A DNA stretch of 64,000 bases from a virus: the IMG/VR virus record IMGVR_UViG_3300044633_003049, positions 147,785 to 211,784 of that record; one strand, written 5' to 3'. How positions within the stretch are numbered: the first letter of the stretch is position 1; each line of letters opens with the position of its first letter. Under the pieces are notes generated by a model, which saw nothing but the letters and a program-made list of their open reading frames with translations, was not told the origin of the DNA and made no database searches. Shown piece by piece: positions 1 to 10,297 of the stretch. Made by a program: the position numbers and the translations under genes.

Positions 1-1059
1 TGCCGCAACACTAATTAGTGGATAACCTGGTGATAATGTATTAATTAATATACAATCATTAATCGTATATGTGCCTGTTGATGTTATATTTCTAAATACA
101 AATCCATTTATGGTATCATATTTAATATTTCCTATTGCCGTTACGTTAATTGTTGTCCCACTATAATATGTTGTACCTGTTGTTGCACTTGAACAATCAA
201 CACCGTCAGGACATGACGCGGTAAATACCACATTAAATGGTGTAAATGTATTACCCGTTGTTGTTGAATAAACCACAACGTCTAATGTTGTTTTTGTGTC
301 ATTACTAATGAAACCTACCGTATCAGATATACTTTGAGCCCCCGTACCAAATGCGTATGTGGTACCATAACTCTCAGCTACATTACCGACGAATATTTCA
401 TTATTTGAGTTTGTATTTCCACTAATGTTAATTGTAATATCTACATTACCATAAGTTTGATTTAATTCAAAAAGTTGTGTTGGGGTGTTATATCCTTGTG
501 TCGCAACATTGTATGTTAATGAACCTGAACAAACTAATGTTGTTCTTAATGTTGATAATGCACAATTGCCCGCTAATTCAACATAACTTGAATCTGTTAA
601 TGTCATACCTCCATCATAATTTGAAAATAAATATGGTTCTGTATCGGCACAACTTTGAGCACAAATATAATCTGTAAATGTTCCTGGATATGAAAAAGTT
701 AGATATGATGTCTCACCACTATAAGTTCCACAAGGATAATAATATAAATAAATCTTATTATCGGTTTCACCTGATATATTGTTTAAATCACTCTGATTAA
801 TAACGATATTATATGATGTACATTCGTCACAAGGTTTTTTAATATCTTCTTTAGTAATTAATTGATTGGATAATTTTTCACTATATGAAACATGTAGGGG
901 ATTAATATTAATATATTGTAGTGCACGTTCTTTTGTAACTCCTTTATCTGTTGTTGGAATCGTTGTTTTTGATGTTAAAAAACCATCTTCAGCGGCTCTA
1001 TTAATATCACTATCAGTTAATATTTTATTTTTGGTTATCCCTGTCCATGATAATGACAT
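1..1059 (-). CDS. Fibre/baseplate-region structural protein, 3' end outside window
   Basis: An open frame of 353 codons starts with ATG at 1059 and runs off the left edge without a stop. It begins MSLSWTGITKNKILTDSDI and continues as a Thr/Ser/Asn/Gly-rich, beta-strand-like protein with scattered Cys residues (a CDEC near residue 77, CADTEP further on), typical of fibre or baseplate decoration proteins. The start overlaps the last 35 bases of the upstream collagen-like fibre gene in another frame, which suggests translational coupling. I recognise no domain. Its place directly after an S74-type fibre suggests it is an accessory fibre or receptor-recognition protein. That is inference from position; the reading frame itself is well supported. 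Confidence 0.75.
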   Translation of the reverse strand, partial: MSLSWTGITKNKILTDSDINRAAEDGFLTSKTTIPTTDKGVTKERALQYININPLHVSYSEKLSNQLITKEDIKKPCDECTSYNIVINQSDLNNISGETDNKIYLYYYPCGTYSGETSYLTFSYPGTFTDYICAQSCADTEPYLFSNYDGGMTLTDSSYVELAGNCALSTLRTTLVCSGSLTYNVATQGYNTPTQLFELNQTYGNVDITINISGNTNSNNEIFVGNVAESYGTTYAFGTGAQSISDTVGFISNDTKTTLDVVVYSTTTGNTFTPFNVVFTASCPDGVDCSSATTGTTYYSGTTINVTAIGNIKYDTINGFVFRNITSTGTYTINDCILINTLSPGYPLISVAA

Positions 1060-3355
1060 ACAATGACTCTATTTTATTTTCTAATTGTTTTATTTTATTT
1101 TCCAATTGATGTATTTTGAGAGTATGGACATCGTTATAGTTGACACTCATTGGTAAATCACCAACGACTAAGTCAGAACAAGCTTCTTTAACACTTTGAG
1201 CCGAATAACCATATCTTACTTGATTATCACCTTTTAATGTGAATTGTATAACATCTAATGTTGATAAATCCACATTTGGATTAACTGATATAATATCTTT
1301 ATATCTAATATCTGATACTTCGTAATACGCAGCAGCACTTACACTACCTGTAACAGATAATGATCCTGAAATTATTTGATTTCCTTTAAATGTATTTGAA
1401 CCAGTTGTTGCAAAATCTCCATAATTTTTTATTTGTATTGAACTAGACACAATACCTGAAGGTATTCCATTCAAACCGCTATATGTAATCTGTGAACTAC
1501 CTGAAACTAAAGATGGTTTGTCGATAATACCATTGAATGATATTTGACCTGAACCGGACACTACACTTATACCATTAAAAAATGAACCTGAATGTATAGT
1601 TGTTCCACCCAATACTTGTGAAGAACCTGATACCAAACCTGGTGGAACATCTGTAATACCGGTGAATGATATTTGTGATGAACCTGATATTACACCATCA
1701 GTTAATCTTAATAATTTTGATTCGGACCCCAAAGGACCAGCCATCCAATAATCATTTGTTGTATTCCATAATAACGAACCTGATACTAATGATGCGGTAG
1801 TTGCATCCCTAACAACCAAACCCGCATTTGCGGCTCCTGAACCATTTAACGATATAATATTATCACCAATTTCAAGTGTTGTTGAATTGATTGTTGTAGT
1901 TGTGCCAGATACAATTAAATTACCACCAATAGTAACTGTTGTACCGTCATCTGTTATTGATGAGTCACCTACAGTTGATGAGGAAGTAAATTTAACTACT
2001 TTATTGTTAGTACCTGATGTTGTAATTGAAGTTCCTGAACTTCCGTCTGTTCCATTAGAACCACTAGACCCTGAAGACCCGTCAGTACCATTACTACCTG
2101 ATGAACCACTAGTACCATCTGTTCCATTAGAACCACTAGTACCAGAACTACCATCAGTACCATTGGAACCTGATGAACCATTAGAACCTGAACTACCGTC
2201 TGTTCCGTTAGAACCACTAGTTCCTGAAGTACCATCTGTTCCATTACTTCCACTACTTCCCGAAGACCCGTCAGTTCCATTAGAACCTGAAGAACCAGAA
2301 GAACCATCTGTTCCATTAGAACCAGATGAACCTGAAGAACCTGAAGAACCAGAAGAACCATCTGTTCCATTAGAACCAGATGAACCTGAAGAACCTGAAG
2401 AACCAGAAGAACCATCTGTTCCATTAGAACCAGATGAACCTGAAGAACCTGAAGAACCTGAAGAACCATCTGTTCCATTAGAACCAGATGAACCTGAAGA
2501 ACCTGAAGAACCAGAAGAACCATCTGTTCCATTAGAACCAGATGAACCTGAAGAACCTGAAGAACCAGAAGAACCATCTGTTCCATTAGAACCAGATGAA
2601 CCTGATGTTGATGCGTTTGTTTTTGTTTCTAATCTACCTGATGTTGTATTATAAACAATAACTTCTGTTGATGTTGATCCTGATGTTAATCCTGTAATAT
2701 AAATTGAACCTGTGAATTGATGTGTGTCGTCATTGGTATCACCAAATTTTGTTGAACCTGATGAATATAAAACAGATGATGTAACATATGTCATATAAAG
2801 TTCGTCAGCCGTAATCGCACCTTTAACTTTAAATGAACCTGTTACTTCTAAATTGTTTGTTGTGTAATAATACCCTGCACCTGATATAAATAAAGAATCA
2901 CCTGATGTACCTGAAGAACCGTTGGTTCCATTAGACCCTGAAGAACCATTTGTTCCGTTAGAACCACTAGAACCTGAAGAACCGTTGGTTCCGTTAGAAC
3001 CTGATGTACCATGTGTTCCTGGATTTCCTTGATTACCCTGAGCTCCGGCCTCCCCATCACTACCTGATGTTCCAGAAGTTCCACTTGTTCCAGAAATACC
3101 TGATGAACCTGATGAACCATTTGTTCCATTATTTCCCGTGTCACCTTTTGTTCCACTTGAACCACTTGTTCCGCTAGACCCTATTCCTGATGTTCCAGAT
3201 GTACCATTACTTCCATCACTAAATCCAGTTAAAAATAATTCTCTTTTAATTCTAGACGTTACCGTTTGACCGGAATTATTTACAATTAACCATGAACCTG
3301 ATATGTCTCCCTCAAATAAGGGTAATTCACTAATTGGTATATCTGTTCCTGCCAT
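1025..3355 (-). CDS. Collagen-like tail fibre with C-terminal S74 intramolecular chaperone
   Basis: A 776-residue fibre protein. Residues 1-45 look like a short attachment head (ISELPLFEGD). Two long Gly-X-Y stretches follow (about 46-152 and 252-462), built from GSSGSSGSNGTDG-type triplets that are nearly free of proline. They are separated by a globular spacer. After about 465 come Thr/Ser-rich beta segments (GGNLIVSGTTTTIN). The last ~95 residues start with SDIRYKD, the hallmark of the Peptidase_S74 family, which trimerises the fibre and then cleaves itself off. The closing HQLENKIKQLENKIE segment is a short coiled coil, as expected in this domain. The function is a trimeric host-binding fibre. 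A TATTTATTA box lies 14 bases before the ATG. Confidence is high for fibre and S74, low for the receptor. Confidence 0.9.
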   Translation of the reverse strand: MAGTDIPISELPLFEGDISGSWLIVNNSGQTVTSRIKRELFLTGFSDGSNGTSGTSGIGSSGTSGSSGTKGDTGNNGTNGSSGSSGISGTSGTSGTSGSDGEAGAQGNQGNPGTHGTSGSNGTNGSSGSSGSNGTNGSSGSNGTNGSSGTSGDSLFISGAGYYYTTNNLEVTGSFKVKGAITADELYMTYVTSSVLYSSGSTKFGDTNDDTHQFTGSIYITGLTSGSTSTEVIVYNTTSGRLETKTNASTSGSSGSNGTDGSSGSSGSSGSSGSNGTDGSSGSSGSSGSSGSNGTDGSSGSSGSSGSSGSNGTDGSSGSSGSSGSSGSNGTDGSSGSSGSSGSSGSNGTDGSSGSSGSNGTDGSSGSSGSNGTDGTSGTSGSNGTDGSSGSNGSSGSNGTDGSSGTSGSNGTDGTSGSSGSNGTDGSSGSSGSNGTDGSSGTSITTSGTNNKVVKFTSSSTVGDSSITDDGTTVTIGGNLIVSGTTTTINSTTLEIGDNIISLNGSGAANAGLVVRDATTASLVSGSLLWNTTNDYWMAGPLGSESKLLRLTDGVISGSSQISFTGITDVPPGLVSGSSQVLGGTTIHSGSFFNGISVVSGSGQISFNGIIDKPSLVSGSSQITYSGLNGIPSGIVSSSIQIKNYGDFATTGSNTFKGNQIISGSLSVTGSVSAAAYYEVSDIRYKDIISVNPNVDLSTLDVIQFTLKGDNQVRYGYSAQSVKEACSDLVVGDLPMSVNYNDVHTLKIHQLENKIKQLENKIESLYVIIMDRDNQK
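2281..2613. repeat. 54-bp tandem repeat inside the collagen-like fibre gene
   Basis: Six near-identical units start at 2304, 2358, 2412, 2466, 2520 and 2574 (anchor ccatctgttccatt), a period of exactly 54 bases. Each encodes 18 residues (six Gly-X-Y triplets). The high DNA identity suggests recent expansion, or that recombination can change the copy number and so the fibre length. Confidence 0.95.
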
Positions 3356-3369
3356 AACTATTGATTAAC

Positions 3370-3378
3370 TAATAAATA
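3370..3378 (-). promoter_or_regulatory. Late-promoter-like box before fibre gene
   Basis: TATTTATTA on the coding strand, 14 bases before the ATG of the collagen-like fibre. One of about 17 instances in the window. Confidence 0.55.
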
Positions 3379-3393
3379 TATTAGTTTTTGGTT

Positions 3394-4266
3394 CTAATCG
3401 ACATTTATGTAATTATTATTTTCAGTTTTAATAGGATTGAGGTCTTCAGTATTAATTCTCATATAACTCGCAGCACTTTCACCACAATTAACAACCTTAA
3501 CAACTTGATTTGTTAGATACGGTGATTCAAAAACTATTCTAATTGTTTTCTCTTCAGCAACATCAAATGATTTTGTTACACTACCATTAATTCCAATTGG
3601 TGATGTGGTTTCGTCTCCCCAATGTACCGTAAATGATGACCCCGATATTGATAAATCTTGTCCGTCAATTATTATATATTCAGACAATTCGTTCTTAATT
3701 TGTTGGGGGTATTCAGATGTCAAATTTCTAACACCTGTTACATTCGTTGTTCCGTCTGGATTTGTATCATTAGCTAAAATGATATTAACTAATTGATACG
3801 TTGTTGTATTGTTAATTGTTATTGTGCTACCAGTTTCAGTACAAACACTTTCATATGCGAAGTTTGCACTAATTTTATTATGTCCAATATTTTTATCAAA
3901 CTCAACCATATCTCCCATTTCATCGGCCGTTGCTTCTAAAAATAATGGTAGTTGGAAATCGTCATAAACTTGACTATTAATATGTGTTTCTATTTCTTGT
4001 TCTGTCGTACCAGTACCAATAATTAAATTCCATGTGTCTCCTGTTGTTGGTGTATTCCATTTATAATATCCACTTGTTACGGTACCACCTGTTACATTAA
4101 AAACTAAAAAACCTGTGTCGGGTGTAAATCCGGTAGCTAAAAAGTCGGTCGCTCCCGTCCATGAAATCGGCGTATCATTAGAATCATACCATGTCTTTCC
4201 CGTTAATGAAACTAATTTCACTTCAGGTATTTTTTTTCTTCTAATGGTATGGTTAATTCTTTTCAT
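3394..4266 (-). CDS. Unrecognised virion protein, 290 aa
   Basis: The protein begins with a basic stretch (MKRINHTIRRKKIPEVK). A Thr/Gly-rich region like those of phage fibre and baseplate proteins follows (TGFTPDTGFLVFNVTGG), and the C-terminal part is beta-rich. I recognise no family. It overlaps the upstream gene by 14 bases and lies in a run of structural genes between the wedge proteins and the fibre. It is probably a baseplate-peripheral or fibre-connector protein, an inference from position and composition only. Confidence 0.7.
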   Translation of the reverse strand: MKRINHTIRRKKIPEVKLVSLTGKTWYDSNDTPISWTGATDFLATGFTPDTGFLVFNVTGGTVTSGYYKWNTPTTGDTWNLIIGTGTTEQEIETHINSQVYDDFQLPLFLEATADEMGDMVEFDKNIGHNKISANFAYESVCTETGSTITINNTTTYQLVNIILANDTNPDGTTNVTGVRNLTSEYPQQIKNELSEYIIIDGQDLSISGSSFTVHWGDETTSPIGINGSVTKSFDVAEEKTIRIVFESPYLTNQVVKVVNCGESAASYMRINTEDLNPIKTENNNYINVD

Positions 4267-5071
4267 AAAACTTTATCGGGGTATTTGTTATTCCTGATTT
4301 TGTCCCTCTACTAATTCCGTTATATTTGTAAACTTGGTATGAATAATCTCTTTTATCAATATCAACTTGGTAGTACATATCATTTTGTTCAGTAATAGTG
4401 TGACTCGTACTATAACTATCATTTGTAAAATCTAAAATTGTACCTTCTTTTGCGTTATAAAACTTTGCTGTCATAAAAAAGGTGTTACTTGTCGTTGTAC
4501 CACTTAAATTTGTTTCAGTTAAAACACTCTCATCTTGGAACCAAAAGAAATACATATTTTCTTTGTTACTATAATTTGATCCTCTAAAAACAGGTAAATG
4601 TATATAACCATTAAGTGAATTATAAAACATTTTTTCACCTAACGGTAACGACAAATTTTTTGCAAATATTAATTTTCTATTTTGTCTTGTTGGTGGTTCA
4701 CATGTTAATACATTACCTGAGACGGTTCCTGGTGTTTTAAAAAATTCCAATCTAAAAAAACTTTCGGTGGCCTGTTTCAACATACTTTCATTTTCTTGTG
4801 AACTTATACCTTGTGGGGTATAATCTTGAGTATATGTTCCATCACTTAAAAAATAAAAATAAAACCAAATATCGGTTTGCGCTACACCATCAGATAAATA
4901 TGGTTTATGGATATATCTAACCGTTTCGTAATTCTCAATTGGATTAATAATATCACTTAACACTTCGGTTTCAAATTCTTTCAAATTTTCTTCCCAACCG
5001 AGATTTGTTTGAAAATCAGTTTCAGTATTTAATAATATATTTAAATCAGTATCTTTTCTTAATATTTTCAT
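4253..5071 (-). CDS. Unrecognised virion protein, 272 aa
   Basis: A 272-residue soluble-looking protein with many aromatic residues (DIWFYFYFLSDG, MYFFWFQDES) and no membrane segment or recognised motif. It begins one base past the stop of the 596-aa gene and runs into the 290-aa gene, so the genes look co-translated. Aromatic beta-rich composition and the gene run suggest a baseplate or fibre-network component. The function is unknown. Confidence 0.7.
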   Translation of the reverse strand: MKILRKDTDLNILLNTETDFQTNLGWEENLKEFETEVLSDIINPIENYETVRYIHKPYLSDGVAQTDIWFYFYFLSDGTYTQDYTPQGISSQENESMLKQATESFFRLEFFKTPGTVSGNVLTCEPPTRQNRKLIFAKNLSLPLGEKMFYNSLNGYIHLPVFRGSNYSNKENMYFFWFQDESVLTETNLSGTTTSNTFFMTAKFYNAKEGTILDFTNDSYSTSHTITEQNDMYYQVDIDKRDYSYQVYKYNGISRGTKSGITNTPIKFYEKN

Positions 5072-5072
5072 G

Positions 5073-6863
5073 TTAACAATCTGAATTACTATTTTTATTA
5101 TTTATATCCATGAAACTCGTTATTCCATTTGATTTATTTTTATAATATCTTTCATTTCTTAAATAGAAATTAATGTTTGCTTTAACATAATGATTACCAT
5201 TCATAAAAGGAAAATCTGTTCCGAATCCATCGGAATCAACGTAACCGTGATCATATATATCTCTCCATCTCCAAACTTTATCATATGGGTCATACTTTGC
5301 ATTTTCAGGTAAATTGAAAATATCATTAGTATTTGCAGTTTCGGTATATGGTGATAATTCCCTTAATTTAATTCTATAATGTGGTTGATATATTAATCCT
5401 TCTAAATTTGTTGATGACGCATATGTTGAACCCGATGTTTGTCCGTGATTAAATATTGTTATTGGATTTGTGATTTTATGAAATGATTCACTTACAATTC
5501 TCTCAGTCATTTCTTTTGGGTTATATTCAACAAAGGCACCATTTAATATTGAACCTATTGGTAATGTTTGTCCACTTAAAAATGTAAATCCAGTGTATCC
5601 AGGTAAATTTGTGTTTCCAGTAAATGACGTACTCGTTAATCCAATTTCGTTTGATGTGGTTCCACTAAAATGTTCATCAATCCATGTATCGTGAAAATGA
5701 AATTTATATCCAACCTTTGGTGGATAATTAAAATATCCATTTCCATTTCTAAAAATTGCAGTAACAAAAACATTTGTTGGACTAAATCCTAAATTATTTG
5801 TTAATCCACTTAATTTTAATGGTTCCTTAAAATCATATAAAACAGATTCCATTCTATTTCTTTCAACTATAACATCATTTGTACCTACACTATTTTCAAA
5901 TAGTATTTTTTTCTCGTCTTCAAACACTGGACTTTCAAATCCAAGTGAATCCATTATATATCCACCTTCATTAGTTAATGTTTTATGTTTGTGAACATAA
6001 TATTTGGAAGTTGAAGCAACAATGTTATTAAAATCTTTACATCTTTTACCTAACATAATTGTACTGAATGTTGTTCCCGTTTTTATTTGTGACTTTATAA
6101 TATTAATGACATATTTTTTAGAATCAAACGTTTCATTACCAACTGAATTGATATAAAAGGTTCTACCTGTTAATGTTAATCCTGTTAATGTACTACCAGA
6201 TAGAACCACATGTTCACCTTCGCTCATTCCATGTTCAACTGGTGATGTTAATTCATAATATGTGGTATAATCCACGACTCTAAATGGAATACCATCTTTA
6301 GCGGTGAAACTAACTTTAGTTCCGCCTGTTAGCGTATAGTCCATTTTAAATTCACTATCACCACTATAAACATAACTTAAATATAAATTCCAGTTTTGGT
6401 ATGGTGCCGATATTGGTGTTACGGTTGTGTGTGCTGTTGATCCTGATTTTACTATGTTTGGTGTAAAGGTACCTAATGTATTTCCCGTTACCGGTAAATT
6501 AACTTCTCTATAAACGTCTCTTCTTAAAAATGCAAATTCGTCATATGGTAAATAACCATCAAAAACAGTACTATCTTGTATGTTACTACCGTCACCCGTT
6601 AAATATAATCTTTGTTTTAAATAAGAATAAGGTGTCGATCCAGAATATAAATTACGAAAAACCATTTTTAACTTTCCATATATCTTATAATTTATACTTT
6701 CATTACGTTCTTTATAATATTGTTCATCTATATCTAATATTATGTCCCTTTCACCTATTCGCATAAGTGTATCACTATTGTCAAGATTTAGTTTTAATTC
6801 TAATTCTTGGTCATCCGCCTTTGCGAATTTTTTACTTGGTAATATGATTTGTTTCTTTTCCAT
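5073..6863 (-). CDS. Baseplate-region structural protein, 596 aa (gp8 position)
   Basis: A 596-residue protein with an acidic and basic N-terminus (MEKKQIILPSKKFAKADDQE) and a long body of Ser/Thr/Gly-rich beta segments. Its start overlaps the stop of the 1126-aa gene by one base (TAATG), so translation is likely coupled. In T4 the order is 25-6-7-8, and this gene holds the gp8 place after gp25, gp6 and the gp7-position protein. T4 gp8 is much shorter (about 334 aa), and I cannot see direct similarity. Structural role likely; the gp8 equivalence is positional inference. Confidence 0.65.
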   Translation of the reverse strand: MEKKQIILPSKKFAKADDQELELKLNLDNSDTLMRIGERDIILDIDEQYYKERNESINYKIYGKLKMVFRNLYSGSTPYSYLKQRLYLTGDGSNIQDSTVFDGYLPYDEFAFLRRDVYREVNLPVTGNTLGTFTPNIVKSGSTAHTTVTPISAPYQNWNLYLSYVYSGDSEFKMDYTLTGGTKVSFTAKDGIPFRVVDYTTYYELTSPVEHGMSEGEHVVLSGSTLTGLTLTGRTFYINSVGNETFDSKKYVINIIKSQIKTGTTFSTIMLGKRCKDFNNIVASTSKYYVHKHKTLTNEGGYIMDSLGFESPVFEDEKKILFENSVGTNDVIVERNRMESVLYDFKEPLKLSGLTNNLGFSPTNVFVTAIFRNGNGYFNYPPKVGYKFHFHDTWIDEHFSGTTSNEIGLTSTSFTGNTNLPGYTGFTFLSGQTLPIGSILNGAFVEYNPKEMTERIVSESFHKITNPITIFNHGQTSGSTYASSTNLEGLIYQPHYRIKLRELSPYTETANTNDIFNLPENAKYDPYDKVWRWRDIYDHGYVDSDGFGTDFPFMNGNHYVKANINFYLRNERYYKNKSNGITSFMDINNKNSNSDC

Positions 6864-9800
6864 TATTCAGCTGACGGGAATGCTCCCTTTGGACCAAATA
6901 GGTCAATAAATTTATCCATACCTGTTTTACCCGCATTTAATCCAAAGTAAAATTGGAATGGGGTTGAAAGTATTTGTTTATTTCCACTATAATAATCTTG
7001 TGTTCTTTTAATTGTAAATGTCGTGTTAGTCCAATTTGTAGATTGCCAAGTGCCAGCATCACCATATCTTGTATATAATGTTCCTGATGTTGGGTTTGTT
7101 TCCGAATTAGCAAATAAATAAGTAAATCCAGGATATTGTGTGTCATAACTTGTATGGTCGTCAACATCTGAAATCACATCAAATTCTATAGTTGTTCCTG
7201 ATATTTCACTATTTCCCGTTATAGTTAAACCGCTAAATGTATATGTCATCGGTAATAAAAGATATTGGTCTGATGGGTCATTAGGTGATTCCGTATATCT
7301 ATATCCATATGTCATACCTTGTAAAGGTTGTGATTGTACTCCACTATAATCCCATGATTGATTATTTTTATTTGTTCCATAATCACCAAATCCATTTCCT
7401 TTTTTATCCCATAAATAAAATGGGACATTTTGTGACGATTCAGTTAATCTACCAGGCTCATTTAAACAAGATCTAATTCTTTGTCCATCTTCTGATAATT
7501 CCAATGTAAGAGGTAATGGTCCGTAAATTGATGTTCCTCCTTTAAAAACTTGTGGATATTCTTCCGGATCTAAAACATTAAATTGGTATCCGAGATATTG
7601 TGGATTTTGTAAATCAAATTCTTCAATTCCAGTTTCATTATTTATAGATAATAGTTGTAAAATATCACCATCTAAAACATTTGATATTCCTACTCCACTT
7701 GAAAATCCTTTATTATCAAAAAACATATTTAAATTGCCGTTAGCATTTGCAACATCCATTCTATAGTTAATTGCTAACCCTAATAATTCACCTAAATCTT
7801 GATATGATGTCGCACCGATTGAACGTGATACTGAACAGTTTGGGTCTAATTTTGGATCAATACAAATTTCTTTAATAAATTCATCTCTTGGACCTAAATC
7901 AACAAATGTTGTTGGTTTTTTTATATTATCTACACTAAACGATAACCCATTTGATGTTGGGGCCGAACAATAATATAGTCTTTTTTGTCCGACCACTAGA
8001 CGTGCAATGTCTCTACAATAATTTGCGGTATTTTGATTATTACGATTAATTGCCGTTATTACTCTTTTAGCTTTGAATTGAGTGAAATACAATGAGCCGG
8101 ATAACCAATTATCGATAAATGCGTAATTCACAATTCCACCACAAAACATCTTTCCAACTCTTTTTCTTCTATAATATTCGTTTATTATTTTAATCAATCT
8201 AGACAATGTGTGAGTACCTGGTACTATATAAAAAATACCATTCATAAATTCGCTTCTATGGCTGGCCGGAATTGGTAGTCTACTAAAAACTTCACTTTCA
8301 ATATCTCTTATATTTTTATTTGAACTATAATTAGGAAATGGTATATGGGTCATAGAATCACCACCCGCCAATAATGTCGCAACTACTTTATCACCGGTGG
8401 ATGGACTTGGTTTATACGTTCTTCCTCCAATACCATTATCAACATAAACACCCGTTATTATCGCATCATTATATACTGTGTCGTACAATGCACATCCCTC
8501 TTCCGCAACAATACTTACATCTTGTGCACATTCAGTACATTCTGGAAAATTTATTAATGATAATTTTGTTGTGTTATCTATTTGCATATTACTTACAAAT
8601 CTTCTTAAATCTCTACCCGCACCTTTAGTTACACCAATATCAATTAATAATTCCGCAAATGGACCTAAAATATCTTTTACTAAAATATTTAACGTTGTTA
8701 GAATAATAAGTTTTAATACATAATCTAATAATAAAAGAAAATCTGCAATTAATAATGTAAATGTATAATTCTTAAATCCAAAATTTGATGGTGGTGTTAG
8801 TTTATCTCCACAATCCTCTTCCTCTGATGGATGTAATTCATTTATGTTTGCAAAATTTCCACCAACTTGGTAATTACTATGAAACGATGAAACAGTATAA
8901 ACTTTATTATAATTAAATCTATAAAAATAATCTCTTGGATAATATTCTCCCATTTCACTATATAAAATACCGTAATTAGAATTAGTGCTAACGGCATTTG
9001 TTGGATATCCACTCCATTGTGTACCGAAATAATATGACGCATCTATCTCACTTTCAGATGAATTAAATTCTCTAATATTTGGAATTAGGTAGTCAGCGTT
9101 AGCTCTTGCTCTACTTAAATCATTATCGTTCATACCGATTCTAAAACGATAACACGCGGAAGTTGGTACACCTTTATTTGGATCATTAGTAATTTCATTT
9201 TCACCAAACTCATTTGTATAAACATAATCCATATTCATTTCAATTGGAAACACAAAACCTCCGTCGTCGGGTATATCTTCTTCTAAATTAACCTCTTCTA
9301 ATATTGGTGCCGTAATTGATGTTCCGGATATTATTATGGTCTCTTTTTTTGGTGTAAATCTAATTGCTTCAATCTTACCAGATTTGGCAACCAAATCACA
9401 TTTTCTACCCATTTTCTTTTTGGGTCTACAGTTTTTATTAACTGCACTTTTACCGTTATCACCGTATATTCCACCAATAATAAATGCTGTTGGTGTTATA
9501 TTAATTCCTTTCTCTGATAAATCAAAATCAGTTCTTGTTAAACCAATTTCACAAAAATCATCATTACCCCAAAAAGGATAAACTTCAATTGTTTTATCAA
9601 ATGAAACAATTTGTGGTAACGTACTTAAATCTTCAGATGATTTAAATGTGTATTTGTTTTTAAATTTATCCACTCCATCACCTTGTCTCATGAAATCGTA
9701 AGGTCTTAAAGAGAAACAACCAATATCGGACAAATCAACATCAACGTGAATTGTTTGTTGTCCTAATGGAACTCCCCAAATCATAAAATCACCAGAACTA

Positions 9801-10243
9801 TTTGTTTTAACTGTATACGAATAATAAGTTTCATACACCTCTAAAACTTCTTCTCTTGTTAAAATATCTTCTTGGTCAAAGAATGTACCGGTGGGTTCAT
9901 GTCCGCCATGTTGTTTTCTTGATGGTAACAAATTGTATCTATAATTGTTACTATCTTTGCCCCCGATTTCAGTATAGGGATATAATGCAGATATAACTGG
10001 GTCATTTGAATGAATTTCTAATTGTGGAATAAATAACGATACTCTGGCATTTGGTACGCCCAAACCATTATTAACTGAAATACGACCACACACAACCCCA
10101 TAATCCGAACACATAGATGAATAAACATCCTTTTGAGTGAATCTTAACGATAGAACTTCCAAAAAATCAAAATCTTGTTTTAATTCAAGATTGACTATTT
10201 GGTCCTTCCCAATGTTTGTGGATATTCTATGCTTCTGTATCAT
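6863..10243 (-). CDS. Large baseplate wedge protein (gp7 position), with a carboxypeptidase-regulatory-like domain
   Basis: A 1126-residue protein directly after gp6, where T4 encodes gp7 (1032 aa). Residues ~45-170 contain CGRISVNNGLGVPNARVSLF and TNSSGDFMIWGVPLGQQTI. This pattern of a changeable strand, a SGDF turn and a V/IP..G. strand is typical of carboxypeptidase-regulatory/Cna-B-like beta sandwiches. Around residues 491-541 there is a striking hydrophobic stretch (LLIADFLLLLDYVLKLIIL) unlike a soluble wedge protein. Many Cys residues are present (CTECAQDVS, EEGCALYD). The role is probably the wedge core joining the hub-side wedge to the fibres. The gp7 label rests on order and size, not on visible sequence identity. 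Confidence 0.7.
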   Translation of the reverse strand: MIQKHRISTNIGKDQIVNLELKQDFDFLEVLSLRFTQKDVYSSMCSDYGVVCGRISVNNGLGVPNARVSLFIPQLEIHSNDPVISALYPYTEIGGKDSNNYRYNLLPSRKQHGGHEPTGTFFDQEDILTREEVLEVYETYYSYTVKTNSSGDFMIWGVPLGQQTIHVDVDLSDIGCFSLRPYDFMRQGDGVDKFKNKYTFKSSEDLSTLPQIVSFDKTIEVYPFWGNDDFCEIGLTRTDFDLSEKGINITPTAFIIGGIYGDNGKSAVNKNCRPKKKMGRKCDLVAKSGKIEAIRFTPKKETIIISGTSITAPILEEVNLEEDIPDDGGFVFPIEMNMDYVYTNEFGENEITNDPNKGVPTSACYRFRIGMNDNDLSRARANADYLIPNIREFNSSESEIDASYYFGTQWSGYPTNAVSTNSNYGILYSEMGEYYPRDYFYRFNYNKVYTVSSFHSNYQVGGNFANINELHPSEEEDCGDKLTPPSNFGFKNYTFTLLIADFLLLLDYVLKLIILTTLNILVKDILGPFAELLIDIGVTKGAGRDLRRFVSNMQIDNTTKLSLINFPECTECAQDVSIVAEEGCALYDTVYNDAIITGVYVDNGIGGRTYKPSPSTGDKVVATLLAGGDSMTHIPFPNYSSNKNIRDIESEVFSRLPIPASHRSEFMNGIFYIVPGTHTLSRLIKIINEYYRRKRVGKMFCGGIVNYAFIDNWLSGSLYFTQFKAKRVITAINRNNQNTANYCRDIARLVVGQKRLYYCSAPTSNGLSFSVDNIKKPTTFVDLGPRDEFIKEICIDPKLDPNCSVSRSIGATSYQDLGELLGLAINYRMDVANANGNLNMFFDNKGFSSGVGISNVLDGDILQLLSINNETGIEEFDLQNPQYLGYQFNVLDPEEYPQVFKGGTSIYGPLPLTLELSEDGQRIRSCLNEPGRLTESSQNVPFYLWDKKGNGFGDYGTNKNNQSWDYSGVQSQPLQGMTYGYRYTESPNDPSDQYLLLPMTYTFSGLTITGNSEISGTTIEFDVISDVDDHTSYDTQYPGFTYLFANSETNPTSGTLYTRYGDAGTWQSTNWTNTTFTIKRTQDYYSGNKQILSTPFQFYFGLNAGKTGMDKFIDLFGPKGAFPSAE

Positions 10244-10248
10244 TCTTT

Positions 10249-10257
10249 TAATAAATA
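10249..10257 (-). promoter_or_regulatory. Late-promoter-like box before gp7-position gene
   Basis: TATTTATTA on the coding strand, only 5 bases before the ATG at 10243. Confidence 0.5.
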
Positions 10258-10297
10258 GAAAAAAGGAGATTTTCTACTATTATAAACAAAAAACATT

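Noticed and set aside
1996-2586. 196-codon minus-strand ORF in a second frame of the fibre gene
   Set aside because: The low-complexity MEQMVLLVLQVL repeat comes from frame-shifted reading of the 54-bp repeats.
1887-2654. 255-codon plus-strand ORF opposite the collagen-like fibre
   Set aside because: It is the antisense of the Gly-X-Y repeat (EPEEPEEPSVPLEP repeats); the repeat composition removes stops. No separate coding signal.
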